DNA of 64,000 nt from Affinundibacterium flavidum. Its GTDB lineage: Bacteria; Pseudomonadota; Gammaproteobacteria; Burkholderiales; Burkholderiaceae_D. The position numbers and the translations under genes were made by a program. Under the pieces are notes generated by a model. The model had not been told where the DNA came from, ran no database searches, and saw nothing but the letters and a program-made list of their open reading frames with translations. Shown here piece after piece: positions 10,013 to 19,219 of the stretch; position 1 is the stretch's first letter, and every line of letters begins with the position of its first letter. The DNA lies in the NCBI RefSeq assembly GCF_014284175.1, contig NZ_JACOGA010000008.1:1-64000 (forward strand). The letters run 5' to 3'.

Positions 10013-10082
10013 TAGGCCTTACGCAAAACAGACGCTGGCGTCATTGGATTCGTCTAGCCAGCGCAATTTTGCGTAAGTCCTA
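10013..10082. repeat. 70-bp palindromic element, copy 3 of the TAGGACTTACGC family
   Basis: TAGGCCTTACGCAAAA (10013-10028) and TTTTGCGTAAGTCCTA (10067-10082) are terminal inverted repeats with one mismatch. An inner stem CGCTGGC/GCCAGCG follows and the loop is about 17 bases. The pentamer TATTT lies on both sides (10008-10012 and 10083-10087) and could be a target duplication, though in A+T-rich DNA this may be chance. The element separates the GH35 stop from the phospholipase start by only a few bases on either side. Confidence 0.8.
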
Positions 10083-10106
10083 TATTTGAAAAAAATTACA
10101 TTAACG

Positions 10107-12317
10107 ATGACCAATACTTCACGCCGCCATTTCTTGAAATTGATCGCCCAATCGGGAGGTGCGACCGCCGCCTTATCTGCGTTACCGACCAGCATTGCGA
10201 ACGCCTTCACTATTGCACCTGAGGGTAGCAGCAATAGCATACAAGACGTCAAACACGTAGTCATTTTCATGCAGGAAAATCGCTCTTTCGATCACTACTT
10301 CGGTTGTTTGAAAGGCGTGCGAGGCTTTGGCGATCCGCGACCGATTTTGACTCGTGGCGGCAAACCGGTATGGCAGCAGCCTACAGAGTATGGTCGATTT
10401 CAATTGCCGTTTCCCCTACAAGCGCAAGCCAGCGCGGATTTCGATCGTAGTCAATGCATGCAAAGCGACTTGCCGCATAGCTGGAAGTATAGTCAGAAAA
10501 TGTGGGCGTATTACGATGTCTGGGTGCGTGAAAAAACCACGATGAGTATGGGTTACTTAAGTCGAGCTGAGCTGCCGTTTTATTATGCGCTGGCCGATGC
10601 ATTTACTGTGGGGGACGCTTACTTTGCGTCAGTGTTTGGACCGACCGACCCGAACCGTATGTATCTATTTTCTGGAACCAACGGTGTCTCAGTCGGGCAC
10701 GATGGTCGTCATGCTTTGTCGAATGTCGACGATGGCAATGAAACCGCGTGCATGAGCCGCGACAAAAAAGAGTGGAAATCGCCTTATCTGTGGACGACTT
10801 ACGCAGAACGGCTTAGCCAGCACAATGTTAGTTGGAAGGTCTATCAGGAATATGATAATTACGGTGATAATTCGCTGGCTTACTTCCCACAATTTCGCCA
10901 TCTCGATTTAAGCGATCCAGACCAAAATGAGCGTTACCAGCGCGCGCGTTCATATGCTGGAGAAACCAGTCAACTGGATGCCAAGGGTCTGCCACTCAAT
11001 ACTAATCCTGCTGATGCTCAAGCTTTGGTCGACTTATTCGCGCGAGATGTGCGCTCGGGTAATTTACCCGAAGTATCTTGGATCGTGGCACCGACTAAGT
11101 TTTGTGAACATCCAGAAAAAAATCCACCTGGTTACGGAGAATCTTTAAGTGCTAGATTAATGGACGTGTTAACGGAAGATCCCAAGGTCTGGGCACAGAC
11201 CGTATTCATCCTTTGTTACGATGAAGAAGGAGGATTCTTCGATCACGTGCCGCCGCCAGTGGCTCCCGCAACCCGTGCTGATGGTTATAGTACGGTATCC
11301 ACCGATGGTGAAATCAGTGGCGGTGAAGCTTATGGTTTGGGAGCGCGTTTGCCATTTTTAGTAGCGTCGCCCTGGAGTCGCGGCGGCTTTGTGTGCTCGG
11401 AAGTGTTTGATCACACTTCTATCATTCGCTTCCTGGAAAAACGCTTCGGCGTGTTTGAACCGAATATTTCTGCATGGCGTCGTGCGGTGTGTGGTGATCT
11501 GACGTCGATGTTTGATTTCAGCACGCCCTATCAGCAACGTCCCCAACAATTATTTAACACGCCGCATCAAGAATATCTGCGCCAAGCGCAACAAAGCTGC
11601 CGCGGCGAAAAGAGCTTGCTGCCTTTGAATACAGTGACTATGCCGCAGCAAGAATTGGATAGCGACAATACCCGACCCGCACGTAGTTTGCCTTATCGCC
11701 TAGCAGTAGATGGAAGGATCACTGAAGATACGGGAAGATTTGCCCTACAAATGCGCAACATGGGAAGTACGGCTGCCGTCTTTACCGTTTATCCCAGTGG
11801 ACATAATAGCGGTCCCTGGTACTACACGATAGGTGCACAACAAAGTTTTACCGAAACCTGGCAGTTCAAAGATTTTGCCAATGAACGCTATGCTTTACGA
11901 CTACATGGCCCGAATGGATTTCTGCGTGTCTTTCAAGGGCTGTCAAAACATCAGATAGAAATCGAAGTCGAAGAACTCAGTAGTAACAGCATTGTCAACA
12001 ACCAAAGTCAAGTACTAACACTGCGCATTTTCAATCATGGCAAACAAGCGCAAGAAGTCAAATTAGAAGATCAATTTTATGGTGCGCCATCACAGCAATT
12101 GACGATCGCTGCTGAAAGCAGCAAGCTCATTTATTGGAGTCTGGAAAACAGTGTCGCTTGGTATGATTTCAAACTGAGCATTGTCAATGACAAAGATTTT
12201 CTGCGGCGCTATGCTGGGCACATAGAACATGCTGGCATTAATCGCAGCGATCCGGCGAATGGTAAATTGGTGTTTGCTTTGCCTAAGGCTAAAGCGCCCG
12301 AAGGAGAGGTCAAATAA
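10107..12317 (+). CDS. Phosphocholine-specific phospholipase C with Tat signal
   Basis: A protein of about 736 residues of the acid-phosphatase-like phosphoesterase family (PlcN/PlcH type), which hydrolyses phosphatidylcholine or sphingomyelin outside the cytoplasm. TSRRHFLKLI at the N terminus is a clear twin-arginine signal, ending near IANA. The hallmark VVIFMQENRSFDHYFG follows near residue 60, then GPTDPNRMYLFSG and the metal-site segment YDEEGGFFDHVPPP. Two C-terminal repeats of the bacterial phospholipase C C-terminal type (about 540-630 and 635-715) complete it. I place the start at ATG 10107 rather than an upstream TTG at 10086, because the ATG gives a normal Tat leader. The leader begins only 24 bases after the palindromic element, and no strong ribosome site is visible. 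Confidence 0.92.
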   Translation: MTNTSRRHFLKLIAQSGGATAALSALPTSIANAFTIAPEGSSNSIQDVKHVVIFMQENRSFDHYFGCLKGVRGFGDPRPILTRGGKPVWQQPTEYGRFQLPFPLQAQASADFDRSQCMQSDLPHSWKYSQKMWAYYDVWVREKTTMSMGYLSRAELPFYYALADAFTVGDAYFASVFGPTDPNRMYLFSGTNGVSVGHDGRHALSNVDDGNETACMSRDKKEWKSPYLWTTYAERLSQHNVSWKVYQEYDNYGDNSLAYFPQFRHLDLSDPDQNERYQRARSYAGETSQLDAKGLPLNTNPADAQALVDLFARDVRSGNLPEVSWIVAPTKFCEHPEKNPPGYGESLSARLMDVLTEDPKVWAQTVFILCYDEEGGFFDHVPPPVAPATRADGYSTVSTDGEISGGEAYGLGARLPFLVASPWSRGGFVCSEVFDHTSIIRFLEKRFGVFEPNISAWRRAVCGDLTSMFDFSTPYQQRPQQLFNTPHQEYLRQAQQSCRGEKSLLPLNTVTMPQQELDSDNTRPARSLPYRLAVDGRITEDTGRFALQMRNMGSTAAVFTVYPSGHNSGPWYYTIGAQQSFTETWQFKDFANERYALRLHGPNGFLRVFQGLSKHQIEIEVEELSSNSIVNNQSQVLTLRIFNHGKQAQEVKLEDQFYGAPSQQLTIAAESSKLIYWSLENSVAWYDFKLSIVNDKDFLRRYAGHIEHAGINRSDPANGKLVFALPKAKAPEGEVK

Positions 12318-12333
12318 AAACCAGTACCACATC

Positions 12334-12368
12334 TAGGGTATGGACGATGACTTGAACTCTATACCCTA
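12334..12368. terminator. Possible bidirectional hairpin between convergent genes
   Basis: TAGGGTAT (12334-12341) can pair with ATACCCTA (12361-12368), overlapping the stop codon of the Lrp-type gene. It lies between the convergent phospholipase and regulator genes. There is no long T-run on either side, so efficiency is uncertain. Confidence 0.35.
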
Positions 12369-12839
12369 TTCCGACAACAATTCTGGTGCAAGCTCGCTAC
12401 TCTCTTTCAGCGTTTGTAAAACGATATTCGAGCGTATATCCAACACGCCGGTCGTCTTATACAAACGCTCCAACACAAACGCTGAGTAGTGTTTGAGATT
12501 GCGGGCTCTTACGCGCAACAGATAGTTCGCATCACCTGTGATGATGTAAGAGCCGACGACTTCGGGCCAACTTTGCAGCGATTTAGAAAAATTCTCATGC
12601 CATTGTTCGACATCACGCCGCATCGTCACCTGTACAAAAGCATCAACTTCTAAGCCTAATACATTGGTATCCAAAACGGCGCGATAGTGGCTGATCACCC
12701 CACTCTCTTCCAACATGCGCACCCGCCGCAAACAGGACGATGGTGACAAAAATACTTTTTCAGCCAGGTCTTGATTGCTGATACGTCCATCAGCTTGCAA
12801 TAACTGCAAAATCTTCAAATCGGTAGGATCTAGTTGCAT
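12366..12839 (-). CDS. kynR: Lrp/AsnC-family transcriptional regulator, probable kynurenine regulator
   Basis: 157 residues with the standard Lrp layout. An N-terminal winged helix-turn-helix begins LDPTDLKILQLLQADGR, with recognition helix SPSSCLRRVRMLE. A RAM/Lrp ligand-binding domain follows (VDAFVQVTM, VVGSYIITGDANYLLRV). Lrp-type KynR proteins in Pseudomonas and Burkholderiales sense kynurenine and activate kyn genes encoded divergently. Here the gene is divergent from kynU-kynA across 216 bp, which is the basis for the specific name; the sequence alone proves only the family. A related leucine-responsive role remains possible. Confidence 0.85.
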   Translation of the reverse strand: MQLDPTDLKILQLLQADGRISNQDLAEKVFLSPSSCLRRVRMLEESGVISHYRAVLDTNVLGLEVDAFVQVTMRRDVEQWHENFSKSLQSWPEVVGSYIITGDANYLLRVRARNLKHYSAFVLERLYKTTGVLDIRSNIVLQTLKESSELAPELLSE

Positions 12840-13055
12840 TGAAATTTCCCATCACTTTATAATTAATATTTGCCATATTATTCTAAATTGACGCAAGCAG
12901 GGGTAGCAATTTGCAAGAACAGATCAGGAAAATCGACATAAAATACCGGACAATACTGAACTAATGAGTTCACATAAACTGGAATAGACCTCCAATTCGC
13001 CCTTTGCATTGTCGCCTTTACATTACTCAATTCTAAAAATATTCTGACTATCCCT
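12840..13055. promoter_or_regulatory. Divergent kynR / kynU control region
   Basis: 216 bases between the two start codons. The half nearest the regulator (12845-12885) is very A+T-rich, as expected for an Lrp-type target. No consensus operator can be named by eye. Confidence 0.4.
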
Positions 13056-14318
13056 ATGAACATCAACCACATCACCCACAGCGACTGCCTCGCACTAGAC
13101 CAACAAGACCCATTAGCGGCATTACGCCAACAATTCCGTTTGCCTGCGCAGATGATTTACCTTGATGGCAATTCGCTAGGAGCTCAACCCAAAGCCGCAT
13201 TTGATAGAGCGCAGCAAGTGATACAAGAGGAATGGGGCAATGATCTGATTACGAGTTGGAATAAAGCGGGCTGGTTTGATTTACCTTCTCGTTTGGGTAA
13301 TTTGTTGGCGCCTTTAATTGGCGCACAAGCGGAAGAAGTAGTGATCACCGATTCTACTTCCATCAATTTATTTAAGGCGATCGCAGCGGCCTTACAAATA
13401 CAAGCGCAGCAGGCCGACGGCGCGCAACGTAAAGTCATCATCACGGAACGCAGCAATTTTCCGACAGATATTTACATGGCCGAAGGACTCACCAAGTGGC
13501 TAGATCGCGGCTATCAAATACATTTAATCGATTCTCCCGAAGAATTAACTAGCGCGATTAATCAACATACCGCTTTAGTGATGCTGACCCATGTCAATTA
13601 TCGCACTGGCTATCTGTACGATATGGCACAAGTGACTGCTTTGGCGCATCAGCATGGTGCCTTGTGTTTATGGGATCTCGCGCATTCTGCCGGAGCAGTG
13701 GAAGTCGACTTACATCAGGCACAAGCAGATTTCGCAGTCGGTTGTTGCTATAAGTATTTGAATGGTGGCCCGGGTGCACCGGCTTTTATCTGGGTACCGC
13801 AACGACATCAGGCACAATTCCATCATCCGCTGACTGGCTGGTGGGGACATGCTGCGCCGTTCGCGATGCAGCCAAATTTTCAAGTCACACCGAATATTCG
13901 CCGTGCATTGTGCGGAACTCAGCCTATTGTTTCGCTTGCCATGATCGAATCTGGCCTGCAAATTTTTGCGCAAACTTCGATGTCCGCGATACGCCAAAAA
14001 TCTCTGGCGCTAACAGATTTATTTATTCAATTGGTCGAAACGCGATGTGCCCGTCATCAACTGGGTTTAGTCACGCCGCGTGAGCATGCAAAACGCGGCA
14101 GTCACGTTAGTTTCACACATGAACATGCTTATGCAGTTATCCAAGCCCTGATCAATCGCGGTGTCGTTGGCGACTATCGTGAGCCAGCGATCATGCGTTT
14201 TGGTTTTACGCCGCTGTACACCAGTTTTGTCGATGTCTGGAATGCGGTTGATGCCCTATCCGATATTCTCGACAATCAATTGTACGATGCAAATATTCAA
14301 AGGCATGCAGTTACCTAA
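13056..14318 (+). CDS. kynU: Kynureninase
   Basis: A 420-residue PLP enzyme that converts L-kynurenine to anthranilate and L-alanine (and 3-hydroxykynurenine to 3-hydroxyanthranilate) in the cytoplasm. Recognisable segments are YLDGNSLG near residue 34, the cofactor-contacting DLAHSAGA, the Schiff-base lysine Lys233 in [13 protein letters not shown], and the substrate loop GWWGHAAPF. The length matches the family (about 410-420). It is the first gene of kynU-kynA, 84 bases ahead of tryptophan dioxygenase, and divergent from an Lrp-type regulator. kynB (kynurenine formamidase), usually part of this operon, is not seen here and is presumably elsewhere. Confidence 0.95.
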   Translation: MNINHITHSDCLALDQQDPLAALRQQFRLPAQMIYLDGNSLGAQPKAAFDRAQQVIQEEWGNDLITSWNKAGWFDLPSRLGNLLAPLIGAQAEEVVITDSTSINLFKAIAAALQIQAQQADGAQRKVIITERSNFPTDIYMAEGLTKWLDRGYQIHLIDSPEELTSAINQHTALVMLTHVNYRTGYLYDMAQVTALAHQHGALCLWDLAHSAGAVEVDLHQAQADFAVGCCYKYLNGGPGAPAFIWVPQRHQAQFHHPLTGWWGHAAPFAMQPNFQVTPNIRRALCGTQPIVSLAMIESGLQIFAQTSMSAIRQKSLALTDLFIQLVETRCARHQLGLVTPREHAKRGSHVSFTHEHAYAVIQALINRGVVGDYREPAIMRFGFTPLYTSFVDVWNAVDALSDILDNQLYDANIQRHAVT

Positions 14319-14402
14319 ACCATGCCTGCATTTGCATAAGGCGACCAGCGATAAACATTTTTTATATAAATTTTTCAAAACACAGAGAAACCCAGACCTG
14401 CT

Positions 14403-15260
14403 ATGAGCACAGATAACCCAAACAATGACGCTAAATGCCCTATGTCCTGGCATGGCGCTAAATTAGATTTCAGCAAAGATATGAGCTATGGCGATTATCT
14501 GGGCTTAGATCAGATCTTATCGGCGCAGCACCCTTTGTCGCCAAATCACAATGAAATGTTATTCATCATCCAGCATCAAACCAGTGAATTGTGGATCAAA
14601 CTCATGCTGCATGAATTGCATGCAGTGCGTCAGCAAATTCGCCTCGGTGATTTACCACCGGCCTTCAAAATGCTGTCGCGCGTGGCACGTATTATGGATC
14701 AACTGGTACATGCCTGGGACGTACTGGCGACCATGACGCCGAGTGAATACACCGCGATCCGCCCTTACCTTGGTAACTCTTCGGGCTTCCAATCACATCA
14801 ATATCGGGAGCTTGAATACCTGTTGGGGAACAAAAATGGCGCACTCTTGCAGGTTCATGAAAAATCTCCAGAAGCGCATGCCAGTCTGGAAGCAGCCCTG
14901 AATTCACCATCGATTTATGATGAAGCCATCATGTACATGGCAAGAAACGGTTTTCAGATTGAGCCTGGTCGCTTACAACGCGACTGGACGCAGCCTGTGC
15001 AAGCGAACGATTCAGTCAAACAGGCGTGGTTACAGGTATATCAGGCTCCCGAACAACATTGGGCATTTTACGAATTGGCAGAAAAACTGGTGGATATGGA
15101 AACCGCATTCCGTATCTGGCGCTTCCGTCATGTGACCACGGTTGAACGTATCATTGGCTTTAAGACTGGCACTGGCGGTACTGCGGGTGTTAGCTATTTA
15201 CGCAAGATGCTCGATGTGGTCCTATTCCCGGAGCTCTTTTCGATTCGTACAGAGTTGTAA
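14403..15260 (+). CDS. kynA: Tryptophan 2,3-dioxygenase
   Basis: A 285-residue heme enzyme that opens the indole ring of L-tryptophan to N-formylkynurenine, the first step of the kynurenine route. The family signature [17 protein letters not shown] carries the substrate-contacting distal histidine. [23 protein letters not shown] near residue 240 carries the proximal heme-ligand histidine and the glycine-rich loop. [19 protein letters not shown] is also characteristic. Length and ends match bacterial TDO. With kynU it converts tryptophan towards anthranilate. A 12-bp perfect hairpin lies 37 bases past the stop. Confidence 0.96.
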   Translation: MSTDNPNNDAKCPMSWHGAKLDFSKDMSYGDYLGLDQILSAQHPLSPNHNEMLFIIQHQTSELWIKLMLHELHAVRQQIRLGDLPPAFKMLSRVARIMDQLVHAWDVLATMTPSEYTAIRPYLGNSSGFQSHQYRELEYLLGNKNGALLQVHEKSPEAHASLEAALNSPSIYDEAIMYMARNGFQIEPGRLQRDWTQPVQANDSVKQAWLQVYQAPEQHWAFYELAEKLVDMETAFRIWRFRHVTTVERIIGFKTGTGGTAGVSYLRKMLDVVLFPELFSIRTEL

Positions 15261-15297
15261 TTGACCACAATCTTCAAGCAATAGCCCGCGCCCGAAA

Positions 15298-15332
15298 ATG
15301 TGGAATTAGTTAAATAGCCGCTAATTCCACAT
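15298..15332 (+). terminator. 12-bp perfect hairpin after kynA
   Basis: ATGTGGAATTAG (15298-15309) pairs perfectly with CTAATTCCACAT (15321-15332) over an 11-base loop. It lies just past the kynA stop and is a likely 3' end or transcript stabiliser. There is no T-run, so it is not a standard intrinsic terminator. Confidence 0.45.
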
Positions 15333-16161
15333 ACGCAAAGTTCCATCTATGACGAAATAACCCATCCGCCAAATTCCATCATCGCGATCATTGTTCTTAA
15401 GAATGCGCACTCCATTTCTCATCAAGTCATACTATTGATCTCAGACAGACAATGACTCCCACTCCATAACCAGCCACTCGCATGCAACTCTTAAACCGAA
15501 GTGGACTGCACTAATGCCTATTTTTAAAAACTAAAAATAAGTATAAAAATTTAATTTTGTTGTAAAAAGGCTGCAACAAAAATAATCCAAAAAAATTATT
15601 TCTTTGTTTTTTGTAAGTTTTGTAAAAAAGTTCCAATTTGAAATCAAATTACTAATTTAAGAATTTTTTCACAACTAATCATAGGTAATTGATCATCTGC
15701 AAATTTAGAATCGAAATATAAATGCTTCCTAGAACAAAATTCTGTGCAGAGTAATTTCTTTCGAATGAAAAAAGTAACTTGAAAATTAATATTCAGTTAA
15801 TTTGTTTACAGACAAGACAATTATACATTTCCAATTAAACTGGTATTAATCTGGACTCAATTCAGGACTGTTGTTTTTCAAACTTTACAAAAATTTGCTG
15901 GCTTGACACCCTACACCGTGGATGGTTTCATTCGATGTGAATGTTTTTTCAGGGTTAATTAGATAACATTTTTTTGCTCGCATGTATTCAATTTGACAAA
16001 TAAATATTTAATGGGAGTTTTGTCAAATATACACAGTGGGCAAGCAAACGGTTCTTAGTATGCAGTTCCCACAAAAAATTCATTTCCCAATAAGTTTTTA
16101 AGAAAAATCGAAAACGTTTCTAAAAGCTCATTTTGTTGTTTAATTACTGGAGGAAGTCAAC
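15333..16161. other. Long A+T-rich leader region upstream of a TonB receptor
   Basis: About 830 bases without a credible gene. Bases 15520-15850 are strikingly A+T-rich with many A and T tracts. ATTTGACAAA (15991-16000) and TTTGTCAAAT (16019-16028) form a perfect inverted repeat; the left half includes a TTGACA that could be a -35 box. Promoter and operators of the receptor at 16162 must lie here. No RNA family was recognised. Confidence 0.5.
16110..16120. promoter_or_regulatory. Candidate LacI-family operator
   Basis: GAAAACGTTTC is an 11-base palindrome centred on CG, 41 bases before the receptor start codon. LacI/GalR-family regulators commonly bind A+T-flanked palindromes with a central CG. 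Such a site would link this receptor to sugar control. No LacI gene is in the window and only this one copy was noticed. Confidence 0.35.
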
Positions 16162-19011
16162 ATGGTAGAAAAAATCTTATCCCGCTCAGTGCGCCTGATG
16201 TTTGCAAGTGGCGTCGTGATGGGAGCAGGCATGCTCGCGCAACCTGCATTCGCGCAAGAAGCGACACAACGTATCGAAATTACTGGTTCATCCATTAAAC
16301 GTATCGCCGCCGAAACAGCCTTGCCTGTGCAAACTTTATCAAAGGCCGCAATCGAACAAACTGGCGCGACAACTGCCGCTGATTTGATAGCTTCGCTACC
16401 ATCTATGCAAGGTTTTACGACATCGTCAGCTTCTGTTAACGGCGGCGGTGGCGGTACCCAAACAGCCTCTATCCACGGTGTTGGTGAAAACTATACTTTA
16501 GTGTTAATCAATGGTCGCCGCGTAGCACCTTTTAATACTGGTTCTGCGGTTAACTTGGCAAGTATTCCTCTGTCAGCAGTAGAACGTGTTGAAATTCTGA
16601 CTGACGGTGCTTCTGCACTTTACGGTTCAGATGCGATCGCTGGCGTTATCAATTTCATCTTAAAGAAAAACCAAAAAGACTTTAACATTGAATTTACCTA
16701 TAGCACGCCACAAGAATCCTCTAAAGGTAAAACGACTAACTTCGCTATTTCTAAAGGTTTTGGTGACCTTAATACCGATGGTTACAACTTACTGTTAGCC
16801 TTTAGCCGCGATGAACAAGTTGAATTAAATGCATCAGACCGTAGTTTCACAAAACTAGGTGGCGTCACGCCCTTTAATGAAGGCGGCAAACCATACATGA
16901 TGAACATGTTGAGTCGCAATTCTGTGCCAGCCAACGTATTTGCAACTGCATGGGCTGCAGGCGTAACAAATACAACTGGCAGTGGTGTCAATCCATACAA
17001 AGTATTGTCTGGCAATTGCCCGGCAGAAAACACCTATGCGGGTGGAAATCGTTGCAACTTCAACTATGGCGCTGTGGTGCAGCTCATGCCTGAATTAAAA
17101 CGCGATAACTACTTAGTATCATACAATCTCAACATCAACGACAACTTGAAGTTTTTCGTTGAAGGTATGGCAACCAACTTTACCAACACTGCGCGCTATG
17201 CTCCACCAGCGCAGCCATTGTCTGTTAATTTGACTAGCAAGCTATTCAAAGAGTCGATCGCCCCCGCCTATGCGAAATTGGGCTACGACCCGACTAAGAT
17301 CACTAAGATGACTATGAACCTGCGCTTGTTAGATGCAGGTGGTCGCACAGATGAATGGAAAACAAATACTACGCACTTAGCGACCGGTTTTGAAGGTTCG
17401 TTTAGTGGTTGGGATTACGCAGCTTCCTACATATTCTCGGAAAATAAAGCGACAGATACCCCAGTCGCAGGTTATACAAGTTCAATTAAACTCAACGACC
17501 TAATCAACGACAATAAATATAATCCGTTCTTGGCACCAACAGCTGCAACAAAAGCAGCTTTGGCGCCAGCAGTTTTGCATTCTGTATTGGATGAAACGAC
17601 ATCACAAATCAACGTATTAAGCTTGCGTGGTTCTGGCGAAGTCTTCAAATTAGCTGGCGGTGGTGCAAGCGTGGGTCTTGGCTTAGACGTGACGAAACAA
17701 TCGTACATTGATAATCCAAGCATCATGGCGCAAGGCTCCACGCATGCCTATCCAGATCGTGACACGAACATTGGCGGCGGCGCAGGTGCGGTTCCAGTAG
17801 ATGCTTCGCGCACTAGTTGGGGTACATTTGCAGAATTATTCATGCCGATCACAAAGTCTTTTGATTTGACTGCTGCTGCACGTTATGACAGTTTCGATGC
17901 TGTGCAAAATAAGAAATTATTTAAGTTAGATCAATATAATGATTTGATACCAGCTGGATCTGGCGCACAAGGCAATAAACAAAGTGCCGCCACATATAAA
18001 TTGGCTGCAGCCTTCCGCCCAACTGACACATTATTGTTACGTGCTTCGTATGGCACAGGATTTAAAGTACCAACGATGTTGAATATCACACAGCCGTTCT
18101 CTTATGCTGGATCTTCCAATGCATTTAGTTTTCCAAACTTACCTGCGAATCATCCGCTGGCAGACTTGAATGGAGGCGAACAAGAATATGATTTACTGCA
18201 ACAAGGCAATCCGAATTTAAAACCAGAAAAATCGACACAAGGCACCTTAGGTTTCCGCCTGGAAGCTTTGTCTAATCTTTCACTTGGTTTTGATTTATGG
18301 AATATCAGTATCAAAGATCAGATTAAGACTGTCTCACAAAAAAACTTGTTTACTAAGCCTGACAAATACAGCAACACCTACTATCGCTTCTTTCAACCGA
18401 TCCAGAAAGAAGATGTTTTTGCTGTACTTCAACAACCTTTCAACTTAGCAAAAGCGGACTATCAAGGTATTGACTGGGATCACACCTATAGAATCAACAG
18501 TTCTTATGGAAAAATCGCTTTCAATTGGACAGGAACCTACATGCTCAAGGCTGATTTAACTTCAGCGGCTGGTGAGCCAGTGGAAAAAACAGTTGGCAAA
18601 TTTGACTCGTACAATAACGTCACATTCCGCCTCATTTCAAAATTGACTGCAAGCTGGAAACCTTCAGATCGTTACAGCCATTCAGTGACTTTAGGTTACC
18701 ACTCTAGCTACCGTGATCAGCCAATTTCCGCTGACCTCGATGGCACGGTTGCAGTACGTAACGCGGATGGAAGTGCTGGTGACGCAGTTGATATGAATCG
18801 TACAGTGAAAGCCTACTACACCGTTGATTTACAATCCAAAGTTAACTTCAGCAAAAACTTGACGATCACAGGTGGTATTAAAAACTTGTTTAACCAAGAT
18901 CCGCCATTCTCTGATCGCAACGCCGGCGGTGGCAATCAACTGGGTTTCGATGGTCGTTATACTGACCCGTTGGGACGTCAGTTCTACGTAGTTGCTAACT
19001 TGAAGTTCTAA
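16162..19011 (+). CDS. TonB-dependent outer membrane receptor
   Basis: 949 residues. A signal peptide ends at QPAFA|Q near residue 31. The plug domain contains IEITGSSIKR, LIASLPSMQGF, LINGRRV and DGASALYGSDAIAGVINF. The barrel extends to a terminal VVANLKF, with C-terminal Phe as expected for outer membrane assembly. TGGIKNLFNQDPPFSDRN near the end is typical of this subfamily, often called TonB-dependent receptors of the left-handed beta-helix or carbohydrate-uptake class. Start ATG 16162 follows TGGAGGAAG, a strong ribosome site. It stands alone between a long A+T-rich leader and an intrinsic terminator. A palindrome at 16110 suggests LacI-type control. Ligand unknown. Confidence 0.93.
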   Translation: MVEKILSRSVRLMFASGVVMGAGMLAQPAFAQEATQRIEITGSSIKRIAAETALPVQTLSKAAIEQTGATTAADLIASLPSMQGFTTSSASVNGGGGGTQTASIHGVGENYTLVLINGRRVAPFNTGSAVNLASIPLSAVERVEILTDGASALYGSDAIAGVINFILKKNQKDFNIEFTYSTPQESSKGKTTNFAISKGFGDLNTDGYNLLLAFSRDEQVELNASDRSFTKLGGVTPFNEGGKPYMMNMLSRNSVPANVFATAWAAGVTNTTGSGVNPYKVLSGNCPAENTYAGGNRCNFNYGAVVQLMPELKRDNYLVSYNLNINDNLKFFVEGMATNFTNTARYAPPAQPLSVNLTSKLFKESIAPAYAKLGYDPTKITKMTMNLRLLDAGGRTDEWKTNTTHLATGFEGSFSGWDYAASYIFSENKATDTPVAGYTSSIKLNDLINDNKYNPFLAPTAATKAALAPAVLHSVLDETTSQINVLSLRGSGEVFKLAGGGASVGLGLDVTKQSYIDNPSIMAQGSTHAYPDRDTNIGGGAGAVPVDASRTSWGTFAELFMPITKSFDLTAAARYDSFDAVQNKKLFKLDQYNDLIPAGSGAQGNKQSAATYKLAAAFRPTDTLLLRASYGTGFKVPTMLNITQPFSYAGSSNAFSFPNLPANHPLADLNGGEQEYDLLQQGNPNLKPEKSTQGTLGFRLEALSNLSLGFDLWNISIKDQIKTVSQKNLFTKPDKYSNTYYRFFQPIQKEDVFAVLQQPFNLAKADYQGIDWDHTYRINSSYGKIAFNWTGTYMLKADLTSAAGEPVEKTVGKFDSYNNVTFRLISKLTASWKPSDRYSHSVTLGYHSSYRDQPISADLDGTVAVRNADGSAGDAVDMNRTVKAYYTVDLQSKVNFSKNLTITGGIKNLFNQDPPFSDRNAGGGNQLGFDGRYTDPLGRQFYVVANLKF

Positions 19012-19068
19012 TTTTACTTCAATGAAAAATTACTTAGTAACTCAGTAGAAACTAAATAGTCAATGAGA

Positions 19069-19095
19069 GCCCCAAGGAAACTTGGGGCTTTTTTA
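19069..19095 (+). terminator. Intrinsic terminator of the TonB receptor gene
   Basis: GCCCCAAG (19069-19076), a GAAA tetraloop and CTTGGGGC (19081-19088) form an 8-bp stem followed at once by TTTTTT. It lies 58 bases after the stop codon. Confidence 0.95.
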
Positions 19096-19219
19096 TTTCC
19101 ACAAAATGTCTGCGCTCTGCTGGGCACAGTCCTGGAACTACGCCCTACTTAAGTGGTCAAAGATAAGTGAGTTTATCAACCCACTTTTAATCCTCTCTTC
19201 GCCTTACTAAGGAACGTTT

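Noticed and set aside
10086..10106. TTG start for phospholipase C at 10086
   Set aside because: It would start 4 bases after the palindromic element and add 7 residues before the Tat motif. ATG 10107 is a more normal start.
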